In this document: piece after piece, positions 1 to 9,458 of the stretch
Layout: every line of letters begins with the position of its first letter
Position numbering within the stretch: position 1 is the stretch's first letter
NCBI RefSeq assembly: GCF_019279795.1
Contig: NC_056733.1
Location: 1,424,301,917-1,424,365,916 of the forward strand
DNA length: 64,000 nucleotides
From: Protopterus annectens
Taxonomy: Eukaryota > Chordata > Ceratodontiformes > Protopteridae
Direction of reading: 5' to 3'
The notes under the pieces: model-generated
Databases searched by the model: none
Told to the model about the DNA's origin: nothing
Seen by the model: the letters and a program-made list of their open reading frames with translations, nothing else
Program-made: the position numbers and the translations under genes

Positions 1-309
1 CACACCTTGGCCAATTTTGAATGACCCCAGTGATGCTTCAATTTTTAAAAGAAGGTCTAAGGTTCCTTATTCTATCTGGACAAATCAGAAGCCCCATCTC
101 TATACTCCAGCTATTTTGTAGATCTTTATGCTTAGTCTTGCATGCTTTGAAAGATCCTGTTCTACTAGATCTTCCATTATATTAAAAAAATGTACAATAC
201 TAGGAATCGGACCCATTGTATCCTTACCTGTGGCATACACTTCCCTTGCACATCAAACAAAGCAATATGTCATCCACCTTTAAAGCAAATCTTGATGATT
301 GGTTCATTG
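1..309. other. No recognised feature
   Basis: AT-rich sequence without a convincing ORF or repeat signature. It lies just outside the 3' end of the CR1-like fragment and may be host intergenic DNA. Confidence 0.4.
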
Positions 310-1145
310 ATTCATAGGTTACTAGGCTAGCAGCCCTAGAGCGTTTACAAGCCTAGCCATGTTAACTCAAGTATCCCCATTTATTTTTTTGGGTAGTTCA
401 CACAACAAATTTATAAACAAAGCGAGTCTGTGATCAACACCGGCTACCCCTGTCCATGAGGGACATGTGTGCCACCCCAGGGGCAAATTTGTGGTCTCCC
501 ATCAATTATCTAGGTTGCATTTAAACAGGGTCAATGAGGAGCTCTATTTTATGTGAACAGAAGTCTATTCCAAAGAAGTGGCAGTCTCTGGGAGACACAT
601 CTGTCTCTCTAATTTGTTCTGTTAATGTCACAGGCTAGATTAAGATCCCTAGAGCGAGTTACTCTTATGCCATTTGACTTGCAGATGTGCAGCTTTTCCA
701 TTAGGGCAGGACTGGATACTGCTCTATATGCCAGGCACAAGTCACCTGTCAGAATCATTTAAGATACAGAGTAAAGTGACAGGGCTTTCAGCCCTTCCAT
801 GTAGGTAAAGGTTTGGAGTCCTTGTATTTTCTTAGTGAGAAACCTCTGTGGTCTGTCCAGCTGCTGCAGGTGTCTGGTGAGGTTGTCTGGTGAGGTACAG
901 GCAAAAGGGTGCATTATTCTCTGTTAGTGGTCTGATTAGGTTTGAGTACAGTGAAGTTACAACCCCCTTTGACCTGGATGCTATGCCCTTACTTATGAGG
1001 TGCACTACATAGAAGGCTTTCCTTACCACTGTGAAAACTTGGTGGTCAAAGTTCAGATTGCTATCAACCTGTGTTCCCAAATCAAGCACCACTGGACTGG
1101 AACTCATGGGGGTGCCATCAATACTGTAATTGCACATGTACAGCT
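310..1145 (-). mobile_element. CR1-like LINE, 3'-terminal fragment (copy a)
   Basis: Read on the minus strand, 832-1137 encodes the end of a reverse-transcriptase ORF with the motifs DLGTQVDSNLNFDHQ and VVRKAFYVVHLISKGI, then LYSNLIRPL. The same block recurs at 31645-32178 and 59475-59876, so this is one family. The segment 310-830 is the C-terminal and 3' untranslated part; it ends near 310-335 with degenerate copies of an ATGAACCT-like unit, as seen at the end of copy b. CR1-clade LINEs typically end in short tandem octamers. The copy is strongly 5'-truncated and carries stops. Family assignment to CR1 is inference from motif style; L2-related alternatives remain possible. Confidence 0.7.
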
Positions 1146-1463
1146 TTCCTTCATCAGAGCAGCTAAGTTATTTACAAATTTTCCAGTACACACTGGTTAG
1201 CTTTCCCAATGATCACCTACACCAATTACCTATTATTAACCTACTAAAGTTTTACACATTTTTGAGATTCTCTTTTTAATGGAATTTAAATACAATGTAT
1301 TTTTAGTAATTTCAAAGTACTACAATGGAATGGCTTATATGCTACTGCAGAATAACAGGAAGCTGTATTACAGCAACAATATAATATCACCATATTAGAA
1401 TAGGTATCCAACAGTAAGATACATGGGTGAAAAGGTGAAACATACTGCCTGTCCACCCATGTA

Positions 1464-1502
<39 letters not shown>

Positions 1503-3539
1503 ACACGTGCAAGCACACATGTGCACACACGCACAAGCATGCACACACACAGTGAAGTGGACAATGCAGACACTTCTAATTGATGTTTTTTTTTTACCTT
1601 TGATTCGATTTCTCAAGTTCGTATTCAGTGCTTGATGCAAATTACAGTGCATGTGTCCTGTATCATAAAACAGAAAATGGTACATAACGCAATATTATAG
1701 GGAAAATTACACATGTAACAATACAAGTTTAACTTGGGCCAAGACACTCAAACCACAATAAGGGAAATAGGTGAGAAGACTATCAGTAAACTAAGTGCTG
1801 GACAGAGTTCACTTTCATACAGTACAGTGTATGGAAAAGGAGTTTCCTACCACATAAGGCTTGCATCACAAAATAGTATGCAAGTTTCCATGAAACTAGT
1901 TATACAAGTTATTGCCTTATTTTTATTGCTTTCCAGTATCACTGACAAGATTGGGTCAATTACAGTAATTGCTTCACTATACAGCTGTCATATGATCATA
2001 GAAGGAAATAAAATCCTCTTTTGCTGGCATTCAGTACATGAGGCAAGGCAGCTGGAAACAGAAAAGGAAAGATATTCTGTAGAAAAAGAGAGACTTCTTC
2101 CTTTTACTCAAGGGTAGGTCAAGTAGGACTTACAGGACTATGGACAGAAAATCAGATTAACTACAGAAAAGCAAGTGGACTCAAACACGGAAAGCTGATT
2201 CAAGGCCAGCCTATTAACTAAGTAACACTTTTTAGTTTACCCCTGCAGAAAACATTTTAAAAAATGTCTCAAATATCAGAAACTCAACACCAATATTTTA
2301 TATTAATGTCAAGTATGTGAAGTTTTAAGTTTGAGTTGCACACTGTTTGCAGATCTCAGCATGTTGCTGTGGAGCTGAAGATTATGTCGGCTTTTCCAGA
2401 TTTATATCTAAAGGTAAATAACCAGTCACAGAAACAACACATTGTTGTCATAAAGTACTGCTTTCAGTAACTTCTGCTTCCTGTTTTTTCTAGGTTTCGT
2501 CTCTATCGATCTTCCACCCATAGCACTGCTCTGTATGAACTCAAAATGCTGAGCAGCTAGCATTTACTATGCTATGCTATCAAAGTACATACGACATCAC
2601 AACACCTAACTAGAAGTTTTATGCAAACCGTTCTCTTAGCCCAAACTCTTCTCCTAGGCAGAAGTCCTACAACCTACCATTTTCTTAAAAGGGAAAAGAA
2701 AATAAAGTGTAAAGAGTAAAATGCATGGTACAATCCACAGGACCTGGTAATAGATAGTTGGGGAGTTGAAATGCTCACCATAGAAAGGACTGAAAACCAG
2801 CGGAAGGAGGCTCATAAGCAGATGCCATAATAATGACCTCCCTAACACTGCAAGCAGGAGGGAGCCCTGATCACAAAATATCCTGACATTCTGATTATTA
2901 CACTGAATGGAAAAGTGGTGAGATTTTATGACAATTAAATGCTTCTATGCTGCAGATAGGACTGAGGCGTGGGAGACAGTAATCATCATCAACCCCCTTA
3001 TTCCCATTTTCTACATGGGGACAGGGTGTTGTATCAACTGCCACCATTTCTCTCACTTCAATGCAACTCTTCTACTTTTTTTGACAGTCATGCTTGACTG
3101 TCGCATGTCTTCTGTCACATAATCCATCCAAAAAACTGTCAGCTCCCTGTGTGGCTGTGGTTGTGTCAGCTCATTCTAGACATATGCATATTTTGTCTTC
3201 TTTTGTACAGAAGATCCCGAAAAAAAAAAATCAGTTTCTGCACTTCTAGTTGAAGATACAACAACTTATAGTACACAGAAGTTACGAGAAATTAAACAGT
3301 CAACATCTACATGTTGCTGGTTGGATGCCTTGATGTCTGCAGAGTATCTGGGGCCTACTACTTGCACAGAACTACAACAGCTCGGTATTTTAACTCTTTA
3401 CACTCTGAAGTGCCTGAAACTGGTAGAACAGGTTTCTGGATATGCTGGACAAGAAAAGAGAGAGATGTCAGAGAACAAAAAAAGAGAGATTGCAGAACAG
3501 GTACTGATGCAAAGTTAAAAGCAAACCCCTACAGCCCCG
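1146..3539. other. Unassigned stretch containing a CA microsatellite
   Basis: Apart from the CA tract at 1467-1552, I see no gene or repeat family here. One open frame (1734-2117, plus strand, non-ATG start) has a hydrophobic middle and a charged C-terminus, but no recognised domain, and is most likely chance. The last few hundred bases may be the 5' part of the Rex1-like LINE that begins to be recognisable at about 3540. Confidence 0.4.
1467..1552. repeat. (CA)n microsatellite, interrupted
   Basis: A run of alternating AC from about 1467 to 1497 continues as interrupted ACACAC/GTGC blocks to 1552. It creates spurious His-Thr and Cys-Val rich ORFs in both directions. Confidence 0.95.
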
Positions 3540-3546
3540 TAGCAAG

Positions 3547-3762
3547 ATGGACTACTTGAGACTGGAACTCTCAAACAAGAACAAGGTGATAAATACTTGT
3601 TTATTTTTGATTACTCACATGTGGCTGCATGACAAGACAAATGACAGTGCAGTAAACGTAGATAATTTTACGCTGTTTCATGCGGACAGAAAACATACAT
3701 TGTGTGGAAATGCCAGAGGAGGAGGAGTCTGCATCTATGTTAACAAAAGATGGTGCAGCAAA
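3547..3762 (+). pseudogene. LINE endonuclease, N-terminal portion (left of DIRS-1)
   Basis: The frame beginning at 3547 encodes part of an apurinic/apyrimidinic-type endonuclease of a LINE ORF2: a TH-WLHDKTNDSAV segment (the usual TETWL motif region), FTLFHADRK, and GGGVCIYVNKRWCS. The match stops abruptly at 3761-3762, where DIRS-1 terminal sequence begins. The upstream start of the domain (the N-R-S motif) was not found in frame, so this copy is 5'-degraded or truncated. The remaining half lies at 9361 onwards. Confidence 0.75.
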
Positions 3763-3809
3763 GTACAGTTGCGTACACTTACCATAAATGTAAATGTTCG
3801 AGTGCATTC
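3762..3809. repeat. DIRS-1 left outer extension
   Basis: This segment starts AGTACAGTTGCGTACACTTA and leads into the inverted terminal repeat. It is the reverse complement of the first half of the internal complementary region at 4109-4209 and matches DIRS-2 from 20698. It is the outermost left end of the element, directly joined to LINE sequence. Confidence 0.85.
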
Positions 3810-3978
3810 ACTGTTGCAGTCATCACATTGGAGTTATCCCTACTGTGGTAGCCCTCGGCTGGCCCGAATACCAGAGGCTTAGGATTTCTGCGTTGGTTGC
3901 TGTTGCTTCAGGACTGACGTCAGGTCGACAGTAGTATAAAGTAAGGCAGCCGACACCATTACATCACTTTTTCTTGCC
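3810..3978 (+). repeat. DIRS-1 left inverted terminal repeat
   Basis: From CACTGTTGCAGTC to TTTTTCTTGCC, this is the reverse complement of 9181-9347 with scattered substitutions and small indels. Shared landmarks are GCCCGAATACCAGAGGCTTA, CTTCAGGACTGACGTCAGGTC and AAAGTAAGGCAGCC. It carries TGACGTCA at 3915-3922 and TATAAA at 3935-3940, mirroring the promoter-side repeat. Confidence 0.92.
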
Positions 3979-4108
3979 CTAACCTGTCAGGAGCCCCCAT
4001 GTGGGAGCCAGGTTCTGGTGGAAGAACCCCAGCAGTAAAAAGAAGATACCAATATGTCCCTTGTAAGGAAAGAGAAGAAAGAAGAGAGGGATGGAGGGTG
4101 GGAAACCA

Positions 4109-4209
4109 GGACTGCAACAGTGACTACACTCGAACATCTACATTTATGGTAAGTGTACACAACTGTACTATATTCGTGTTTCACTGTTGCAGTCATCACA
4201 TTTGGGTTG
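4109..4209. repeat. DIRS-1 internal complementary region
   Basis: The first half (GGACTGCAACAGTG through GTGTACACAACTGTAC) is the reverse complement of the left outer end. The second half (ATTCGTGTTTCACTGTTGCAGTC onwards) is the reverse complement of the right outer end. In DIRS elements this region is proposed to template joining of the two ends during circle formation. The predicted circle junction is GAAGAACAT joined to AGTACAG. Confidence 0.88.
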
Positions 4210-4261
4210 ATTCCCAAAGCTGAGGAAAAGGGTGGAGGCAGTCAAGGAAACTAGGGGCTGG

Positions 4262-5381
4262 CTAGGATGCCCTGCAAGACTGCAGAGGCAAACCCTGCCC
4301 TGCATTTGGAGAAGATAGGCAGGTGGTAATGTTTGGTGAAGGTGTGAACAGATGTCCAAGTGGCAGCCTGCAGGATGGCCCTGGTGGGGACTCATCTGAG
4401 AAAAGCTGCAGAGGTGGAGGCTGCTCGGGTGGAGTGAGTCCTAACGCCCTTGGGGGGAGAATTTCCATGTTGTTTGTAGCAGAAATGGATGTAGTATGTT
4501 ATCCATCTGGAGATGGTTTGTTTGAGATGGCTTTGCCCTCTGCCCCTGCAGCAAAGCTAACCAGCAATTGATCAGATTTTCTGAAGGATTAATACTGTCT
4601 AGATAGAATCTGAGCTGTCTGTGCACATCTATAGAGTGCAGGATACTTTTCCCCTTGTTCTGTGGATTAGGGAAAAAGGTGGCCAAATGAATGGATTGGC
4701 TGAGAGTCACCCTGGACACCACCTTGGGCACGAAGGATGGGTTAGTCCTCAGGGATACCCTGTCAGCATGGAAGAAGGAGGATTCCACAGCCATGAGTGC
4801 TTGCAGCTCAGAGACCCTTCTGGCTTAAGTGATGGCCAGAAGGAAAACTTGTCTTCCAGGAGAGAAATTTTAGCTCTGCTGAAGAGGCAGGTTCGAAGGG
4901 GGAGGGGGAGATTTTCCGACACAAACTTAACGTCCCAAGCTGGGGTTGGTGCTCTTCTGGGTGGCTGCAAGTTGCTAGCCCCTCTTAGGAACTGCTTGAT
5001 CAGAGGGTGTGAAAAAAGGGGCTGCTCAGTGGGAAAATGAGCAGAGATAACAGAGGCATGAATTTTAATAGAGGAAAAGGAGAGTCCACTGTGTAGCAGG
5101 TCAGCTAAGTAATCCAGGATGAGAGGGAGGGAGGGCTGTGCTGTATTGGCTCCCTTAGCCTGAATCCAGGTGCAGAACCTTTTCCATTTGTCAGCATAAG
5201 ACTTCCTAGTGCTAGGAAGCCTGGCCTTGCGTATAAAATCTAAAACCTGTTCGCTGAGGTTGGCAGACTGATTGGGGGTTAGGGAATAAGCCAAGCTACC
5301 AAATTGAGTGAATGCAATTGGGGATGCATGAATTCCCCTTTCCTCTGGGTCAGGAGGTTTAGATTCTGAGGGAGATTCCAA
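4262..5381 (-). pseudogene. DIRS-1 tyrosine recombinase (YR)
   Basis: This is the integrase-like recombinase of the DIRS element, which would insert the circular DNA copy. The N-terminal SAM-like part is at 4900-5260 (STRKSYADKWKRFCTW, then LSFSSIKIHASVISAH). The catalytic part has the first arginine in ARRVSEL near 4825, the H-x-x-R box as HSTR near 4420, and the nucleophile tyrosine in HTFTKHYHL near 4330. The frame breaks repeatedly (at least three frames between 4262 and 5381), and a stop codon sits just before ARRVSEL where DIRS-2 has serine, so it cannot make full-length protein. Its 5' part overlaps the end of the RT ORF, usual for DIRS elements. Confidence 0.9.
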
Positions 5382-7187
5382 GGTGGCAGAGGGGACAGGC
5401 TGCGCAGCAAGGGGTACCAGTGCTGGTGAGGCCAGTCTGGGTCTATAAGAATTCTCCTTGGTTTTTCCTCATTTATTTTGAGCAGTACCCTGGTGATGAG
5501 ATGTAGTGGCGGAAAGGCATAGACCGATAGATTGACCCTGGGGAAGGACAGGGCATCCACCTTCCAAGCCATGCAGTGATGCTCCCTGGTGTAGATCTTG
5601 CTGAGCTGATGGTTGTTGTGGGAGGCAAAGAGGTCGACCTTCGGGGTGCCCCATGTCTGAGTTATTAGGGTGAAGGTTCTTCTGTTGAGCTGCCACTCAT
5701 GTGGGTCCAGAAGATTTCTGCTTAAGTGGTCCACCAGAGAGTTGAGAGAACCCGGTAGGAATTGTGCTAACAGGTGGAGTTGCATGGAAGAGGCTGTGTG
5801 CCAAAAGGTCATGGCCAGCCTGCATCGAGGGTAGGACTGAGTCCCTCCCTGCTTGTTGATATACCACATCACAGTTGTGTTGTCTGTTTTGATTAGGAGA
5901 GCCCCTGGGGAGAGAAGGGGCTTGAAAGCTATCAAGGCGTGCTGGACCGCTATCATCTCTTTTTGGTTGATGTGCAGATGGATAAGCTGCGGGCTCCATT
6001 GGACCTGTATGCACCTGCCGTCCAGGTGTGCACCCGAGGCATAATCTGATGCATCTGTGGTGAAGGTCTGGGTGGCATGGGGTGGTGAGAACGGTAGTCC
6101 TTTGTTGAGGGAGCATTCTGTTGCCCTCCAAAGAGTCTTTTCTGAGGCAAGGTATTATAGGGATAAGAGTCTCCAGGTCTTGAGAGTGTTGACACCAAAG
6201 GCTTTTTAGGTACCATTGAAGTTTCCTCATATGCAGTCTGGCATATGGAAGAAGTGGAGTGCAAGATGCCATGAACCCCAGAGCTTGCAGGATTTTCCTT
6301 GCAGATAGTTGGGGTCTGGTGGCTAGTTGAGAGAGATAGGCTGTCAGGAAAGTTTGCTTTTCTGGTGTAAGGAATACCATTTGGGATGCTGTGTCCAGGC
6401 TTGCTCCCAGGAATATAATCCTTTGGGTGGGTATCTGTTTGAATTTCTTTTCATTGACTGTGCACCCTAGGGAGGTTAGTAGGGACTTCACAAAGGCCGG
6501 GTGCTTGAGCAGTTTTTCCTGGCTGTCTGCCTGAATTGGGCAGTAATCTAAGTAAGGGTAAATCTGGATATTCCTTTGTCTGCAAAGGAAATGGCCGGAG
6601 ACAGACATTTTGTGGAAACTCTGGGAGCAGTAGATAAGCCAAAGGGAAGTGCAGAGAACTGAAAGTGCTGAAATCCTGCCCTGAAATGGAGACATTTCCT
6701 GCAAGATTCCCTGATAGGGATGTGGAGGCAGGCCTCCTTTAGGTCTAAGGTGGCTAGCCAAGCATCCTTGGAGAGTATGGGTAGCAGCTGCTGGAGGGTG
6801 AGCATTTTGAATTCTGGGATCACCAGGAAGGTGTTTAGAATGGATAAATCGAGGATGGGGTGGCCAGGTGCCCTCTTTCCTTGGTACCAGAAATAGTCTG
6901 GAGTAGAAACCTTGGCCTTTCTCTTCTGCTGGAACTTGCTCTACTGCTCTCATGGAGAGAAGGGAAAGGACTTGCTTTTACGTCTCTGCCCACTGGTTTT
7001 GAGGTAGATCTGGGAGCCCTTTTGGAGTTGGAAGGATGTGGAAAGAAAATTTGTATCCCTGGGACACTATGTTGAGAACCCAGCAGTCATTGGTAATGGT
7101 GGCCCAGGTGTTTGCATGAAAGGAGAGTTTTCCTCCTAGGGGTAAAGTGGAGGTGGGCAGAGGGAGGGGGTGTGGGAGGAGAGTCAT
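5279..7187 (-). pseudogene. DIRS-1 reverse transcriptase / RNase H (plus C-terminal domain)
   Basis: Minus-strand frames give RT motifs GFYSRLFLVPRK near 6910, ATLDLKEACLHIPI near 6720, and FSALPFGLSTAPR near 6655. The catalytic box is PYLDYC near 6550, where Y-x-D-D would be expected. RNase H follows (NHQ-K-M-AVQHALIAF near 5945, then TDNTTVMWYINKQGG near 5880). After RNase H, LFASHNNHQLSKIYTRE and VDALSFP resemble the methyltransferase-like segment described in DIRS elements; that identification is tentative. Frameshifts occur near 6500-6960 and at the RT/RNase H join. The upstream end abuts the gag C-terminus in a different frame. Confidence 0.9.
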
Positions 7188-9048
7188 TGCGAGTTCTTAC
7201 CATAAGGGGGTGACTTAGAACTCCCTGGTTTTGAAGTGGAGGTAGTCCACTGCTTAGATCTCTGCATTCCCTGTGGCTGCTGTCTGTGGGGTCTGGTTCC
7301 CCGGGGTCTGGGCTGAACTGACCTGGTGGGAGCAGGAAAGGACCAGTGCTTGGAGGGACAATGCCTGCTGAAGAACCCGGGTGGCTGGACCTGTAAGAAA
7401 TCCTTAACTGTCTGCATAGATTTTGCTTTTTCTTCCATCTTTTTTAAGACCTCTTCTGCCTTAGTACCAAATAAGTTGTCTTTGAGCAAGGGGGCATCCA
7501 ACTATTCAGATTTAACACTGTCTGGCAAGGGCTGTTCCTTAAGCTATGCATGTCTTCTAAGGACAGAACCGGTGACTGCTGCCCTGCAAGAAGCTTCTAG
7601 GGCATCGAAACCACAGTGCAAGTTGTGTTTAGTTACTTGACTTGAAGAATGCATTAACTCTTCAACTCTTTAGATTCTGCACAAGCAGGAAAGGAAGACA
7701 TTTTTTGTTTGAGGAGTTCCAGGGTATGTGCTGAAATTTTAGCATATGGAAAAGACAATTTAGTGCTCTGATAGCAAGAGTAGCTGAGGTGTACACTTTT
7801 TACCCCCTCTGTCTAGTGCTCGGGAATCCCTATCTGAGGGGGTGGGATTCTTAGCAGAGGTTGCTTTAATTCCTTTAGGCCCCTGAGAAATTACCTCAGG
7901 GTCAGCAGTAAGATTTTTAAAAAGAAATTTGTGAGAGTCAGGGACTTTGTAATACCGGTCAAGTTTTCTGGGTGCAGGAGGGAGGGTGCGTCAGGAGTCA
8001 AGCTGGATTCCAGGAAAACATCCTCCACAACATCCAGGACTGGGGGGATGGCTACGGGTCTGTGCTGTGGAAGATCTAAGAATTCCCCAAGTCTCTTTTT
8101 AGACTGAGGGTAGTCCTGACTTTCCCACTGGAAATACTCCCTTAAGGTATGAAGGGTTTCCCTCAAAGGAAAAATCCTCTGGGGAGAGGCTGAAGGAATG
8201 GAATCCTCTGCATCAGAATCCTCATAAGCAGAGAGGGGTTGCATGTCCACATACTCAGATGCATCGAGTCATCGGACTCCTGTTCAGACAAAACTACAGG
8301 GGACAGATCTCTTTCTTTTGGAAGGGGTAGCTTGGCTTCCCCTGATCAGCATGATAAGGTCTACCACCATTTTAAGCATTTGAGACTGAGGCAAGGAAGC
8401 AGGTGCCTGAGATTGGGTCGTCGGTTTCTTGGGTGTGGTTCGTAACCAGGGCCTAAGAAACTCGGTAGTTTTTGAAAGAACGGTAGTCTTTGAAAGAACA
8501 GTAGTCACGAAAGAAGTCATTTTGTGTCGAGAATTGGTAGTGCAAAGGACTTCCTCAGAAGCCGGCGCCTGCTCAGTGGCTAAGGACCCATCCAAAGTAG
8601 AGACGACCGCAGGATCTTTAGTCGAAGAGTTTTGCTGCATACCAGACTCCAAAAGCATCTTGGTAGTGGCCTGTGAATCCACAGAAGCGGGCATCAGGGG
8701 TTGCGAAAGCACCTCACTGAGGACCGGAGAACTGAAGACTAGCTTAACGGGAGCGTCATCTGTAGGTATGGACCTGTGCGGTCTGTCTCTGTCTTTATCT
8801 TTATGTTTTTTTGGAAGATCTGCTGTTGGATGACTTATCAAAGCCATATCGGAATTCGGGGACTGTAAGCCAAAATATCTAGCTGCAATAAGGGCCCGAC
8901 GACATATAGTTCTGGCATTGAACAAAGCACAGAAGCGACAGTGGGGGACATCATGGTCTGGGCCTAAGTAAGTGAAACAGTAAGAATGAAAGTCTCGGTG
9001 TGGTATTTTCTTTCCACAAGCGAGACAATTGTTAACTTTTTCTGACAT
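7184..9048 (-). pseudogene. DIRS-1 gag-like ORF1
   Basis: The start is ATG at 9046-9048, encoding MSEKVNNCLACGKK. It begins with a Cys/His-rich module (C-x2-C ... H-DFHSYC ... HCRFCALF) that should bind nucleic acid and is conserved at the DIRS-2 gag start. An acidic, Ser/Pro-rich middle follows (ending near 8284), then SASPQRIFPLRETLHTLREY near 8150, and a basic C-terminal tail (KAEEVLKKMEEKAKSMQTVK near 7440). Stops or frameshifts separate these blocks at about 8250-8290, 7890 and 7510. Function in packaging is inferred from family position; sequence similarity to other gags is not visible. Confidence 0.82.
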
Positions 9049-9180
9049 TGGTTAGTGCAAGAATAAAGGATCCCCAATGGGGTACTTAGCTTTAGAAGAC
9101 TTCGGCTTCAATTCGGAAGACGAAACTCAGGTAGCGGATGACCGGCACTCATGCAAACTGCTTCTGCTTCAGGATCCACA

Positions 9181-9347
9181 GCAAGAAAGACTGATGTAAT
9201 GATGTTGGCTGCCTTACTTTAAACTACTGATGACCTGACGTCAGTCCTGAAGCGACAGCAACCGACGCAGAAATACTAAGCCTCTGGTATTCGGGCCGGC
9301 GGCTACCCTGGCAAGGATAACCCAAATGTGAGGACTGCAACAGTGAA
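9181..9347 (-). repeat. DIRS-1 right inverted terminal repeat
   Basis: Reverse complement of 3810-3978, from GGCAAGAAAG-type sequence to GACTGCAACAGTG. It lies upstream of gag and so is the promoter-side repeat. The outer extension continues to about 9360 (AAATACGAAGAACAT), matching the complement of the second half of the internal region at 4109-4209. Confidence 0.92.
9213..9243 (-). promoter_or_regulatory. Candidate DIRS-1 promoter in right ITR: CRE-like site plus TATA-like box
   Basis: On the coding (minus) strand, TGACGTCA (9236-9243) is followed 13-20 bases downstream by TTTAAA (9218-9223). The opposite ITR has the same TGACGTCA with a true TATAAA. DIRS-2 keeps TGACGTCA at 26089-26096 in its coding-side ITR. 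The palindrome equals the cyclic-AMP response element consensus; function is inferred. Confidence 0.5.
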
Positions 9348-9393
9348 ATACGAAGAACATCCGTGAAATCATACTATCACACTGCTATGAGAA

Positions 9394-9457
9394 AGTACAG
9401 TTGTGTACACTTACTATAAATGTAGATGTTAGAGTGCATTCACTGTTGCAGTCCTGG
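9394..9457 (+). repeat. Solo DIRS left-terminal fragment
   Basis: A 64-bp segment starting AGTACAGTTGTGTACACTTA and ending CACTGTTGCAGTC is a direct repeat of the DIRS-1 left extremity (3762-3822), without the rest of an element. It sits 33 bp beyond the DIRS-1 right end inside the LINE endonuclease. LINE coding sequence resumes at once on both sides (SHCYE before, LEHL after). It may be the scar of a second, largely deleted DIRS insertion. Confidence 0.7.
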
Positions 9458-9458
9458 T

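Larger units (their letters stand above)
3763..9360 (-). mobile_element. DIRS-type retrotransposon DIRS-1 (nearly complete, inactive)
   Basis: A 5.6-kb tyrosine-recombinase retrotransposon lies on the minus strand. It has inverted terminal repeats (3810-3978 and 9181-9347), outer extensions, an internal complementary region at 4109-4209, and three gene regions in the order gag (7184-9048), RT/RNase H (5279-7187), YR (4262-5381). DIRS elements replicate through an RT-made circle integrated by the recombinase and so leave no target-site duplication, which fits the junctions. The host LINE reads through the empty site in frame (WCSN then REIIL). Several frameshifts and stops make all ORFs defective. 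A relative, DIRS-2, is at 20698-26206. Confidence 0.92.

Noticed and set aside
1286..1685. Cys/Val- and His/Thr-rich ORFs
   Set aside because: They are translations of the CA/GT microsatellite on both strands; the same applies at 37536-37748 and 40345-40723.
1734..2117. 127-codon open frame with a hydrophobic middle
   Set aside because: Non-ATG start, no recognisable domain, no splice or promoter context, and length compatible with chance in AT-rich DNA.
4323..5040. Plus-strand ORFs across the DIRS elements (4323-4571, 4621-5040, 8429-8833)
   Set aside because: They are antisense shadows of the recombinase and gag genes; the minus-strand readings carry the conserved motifs.
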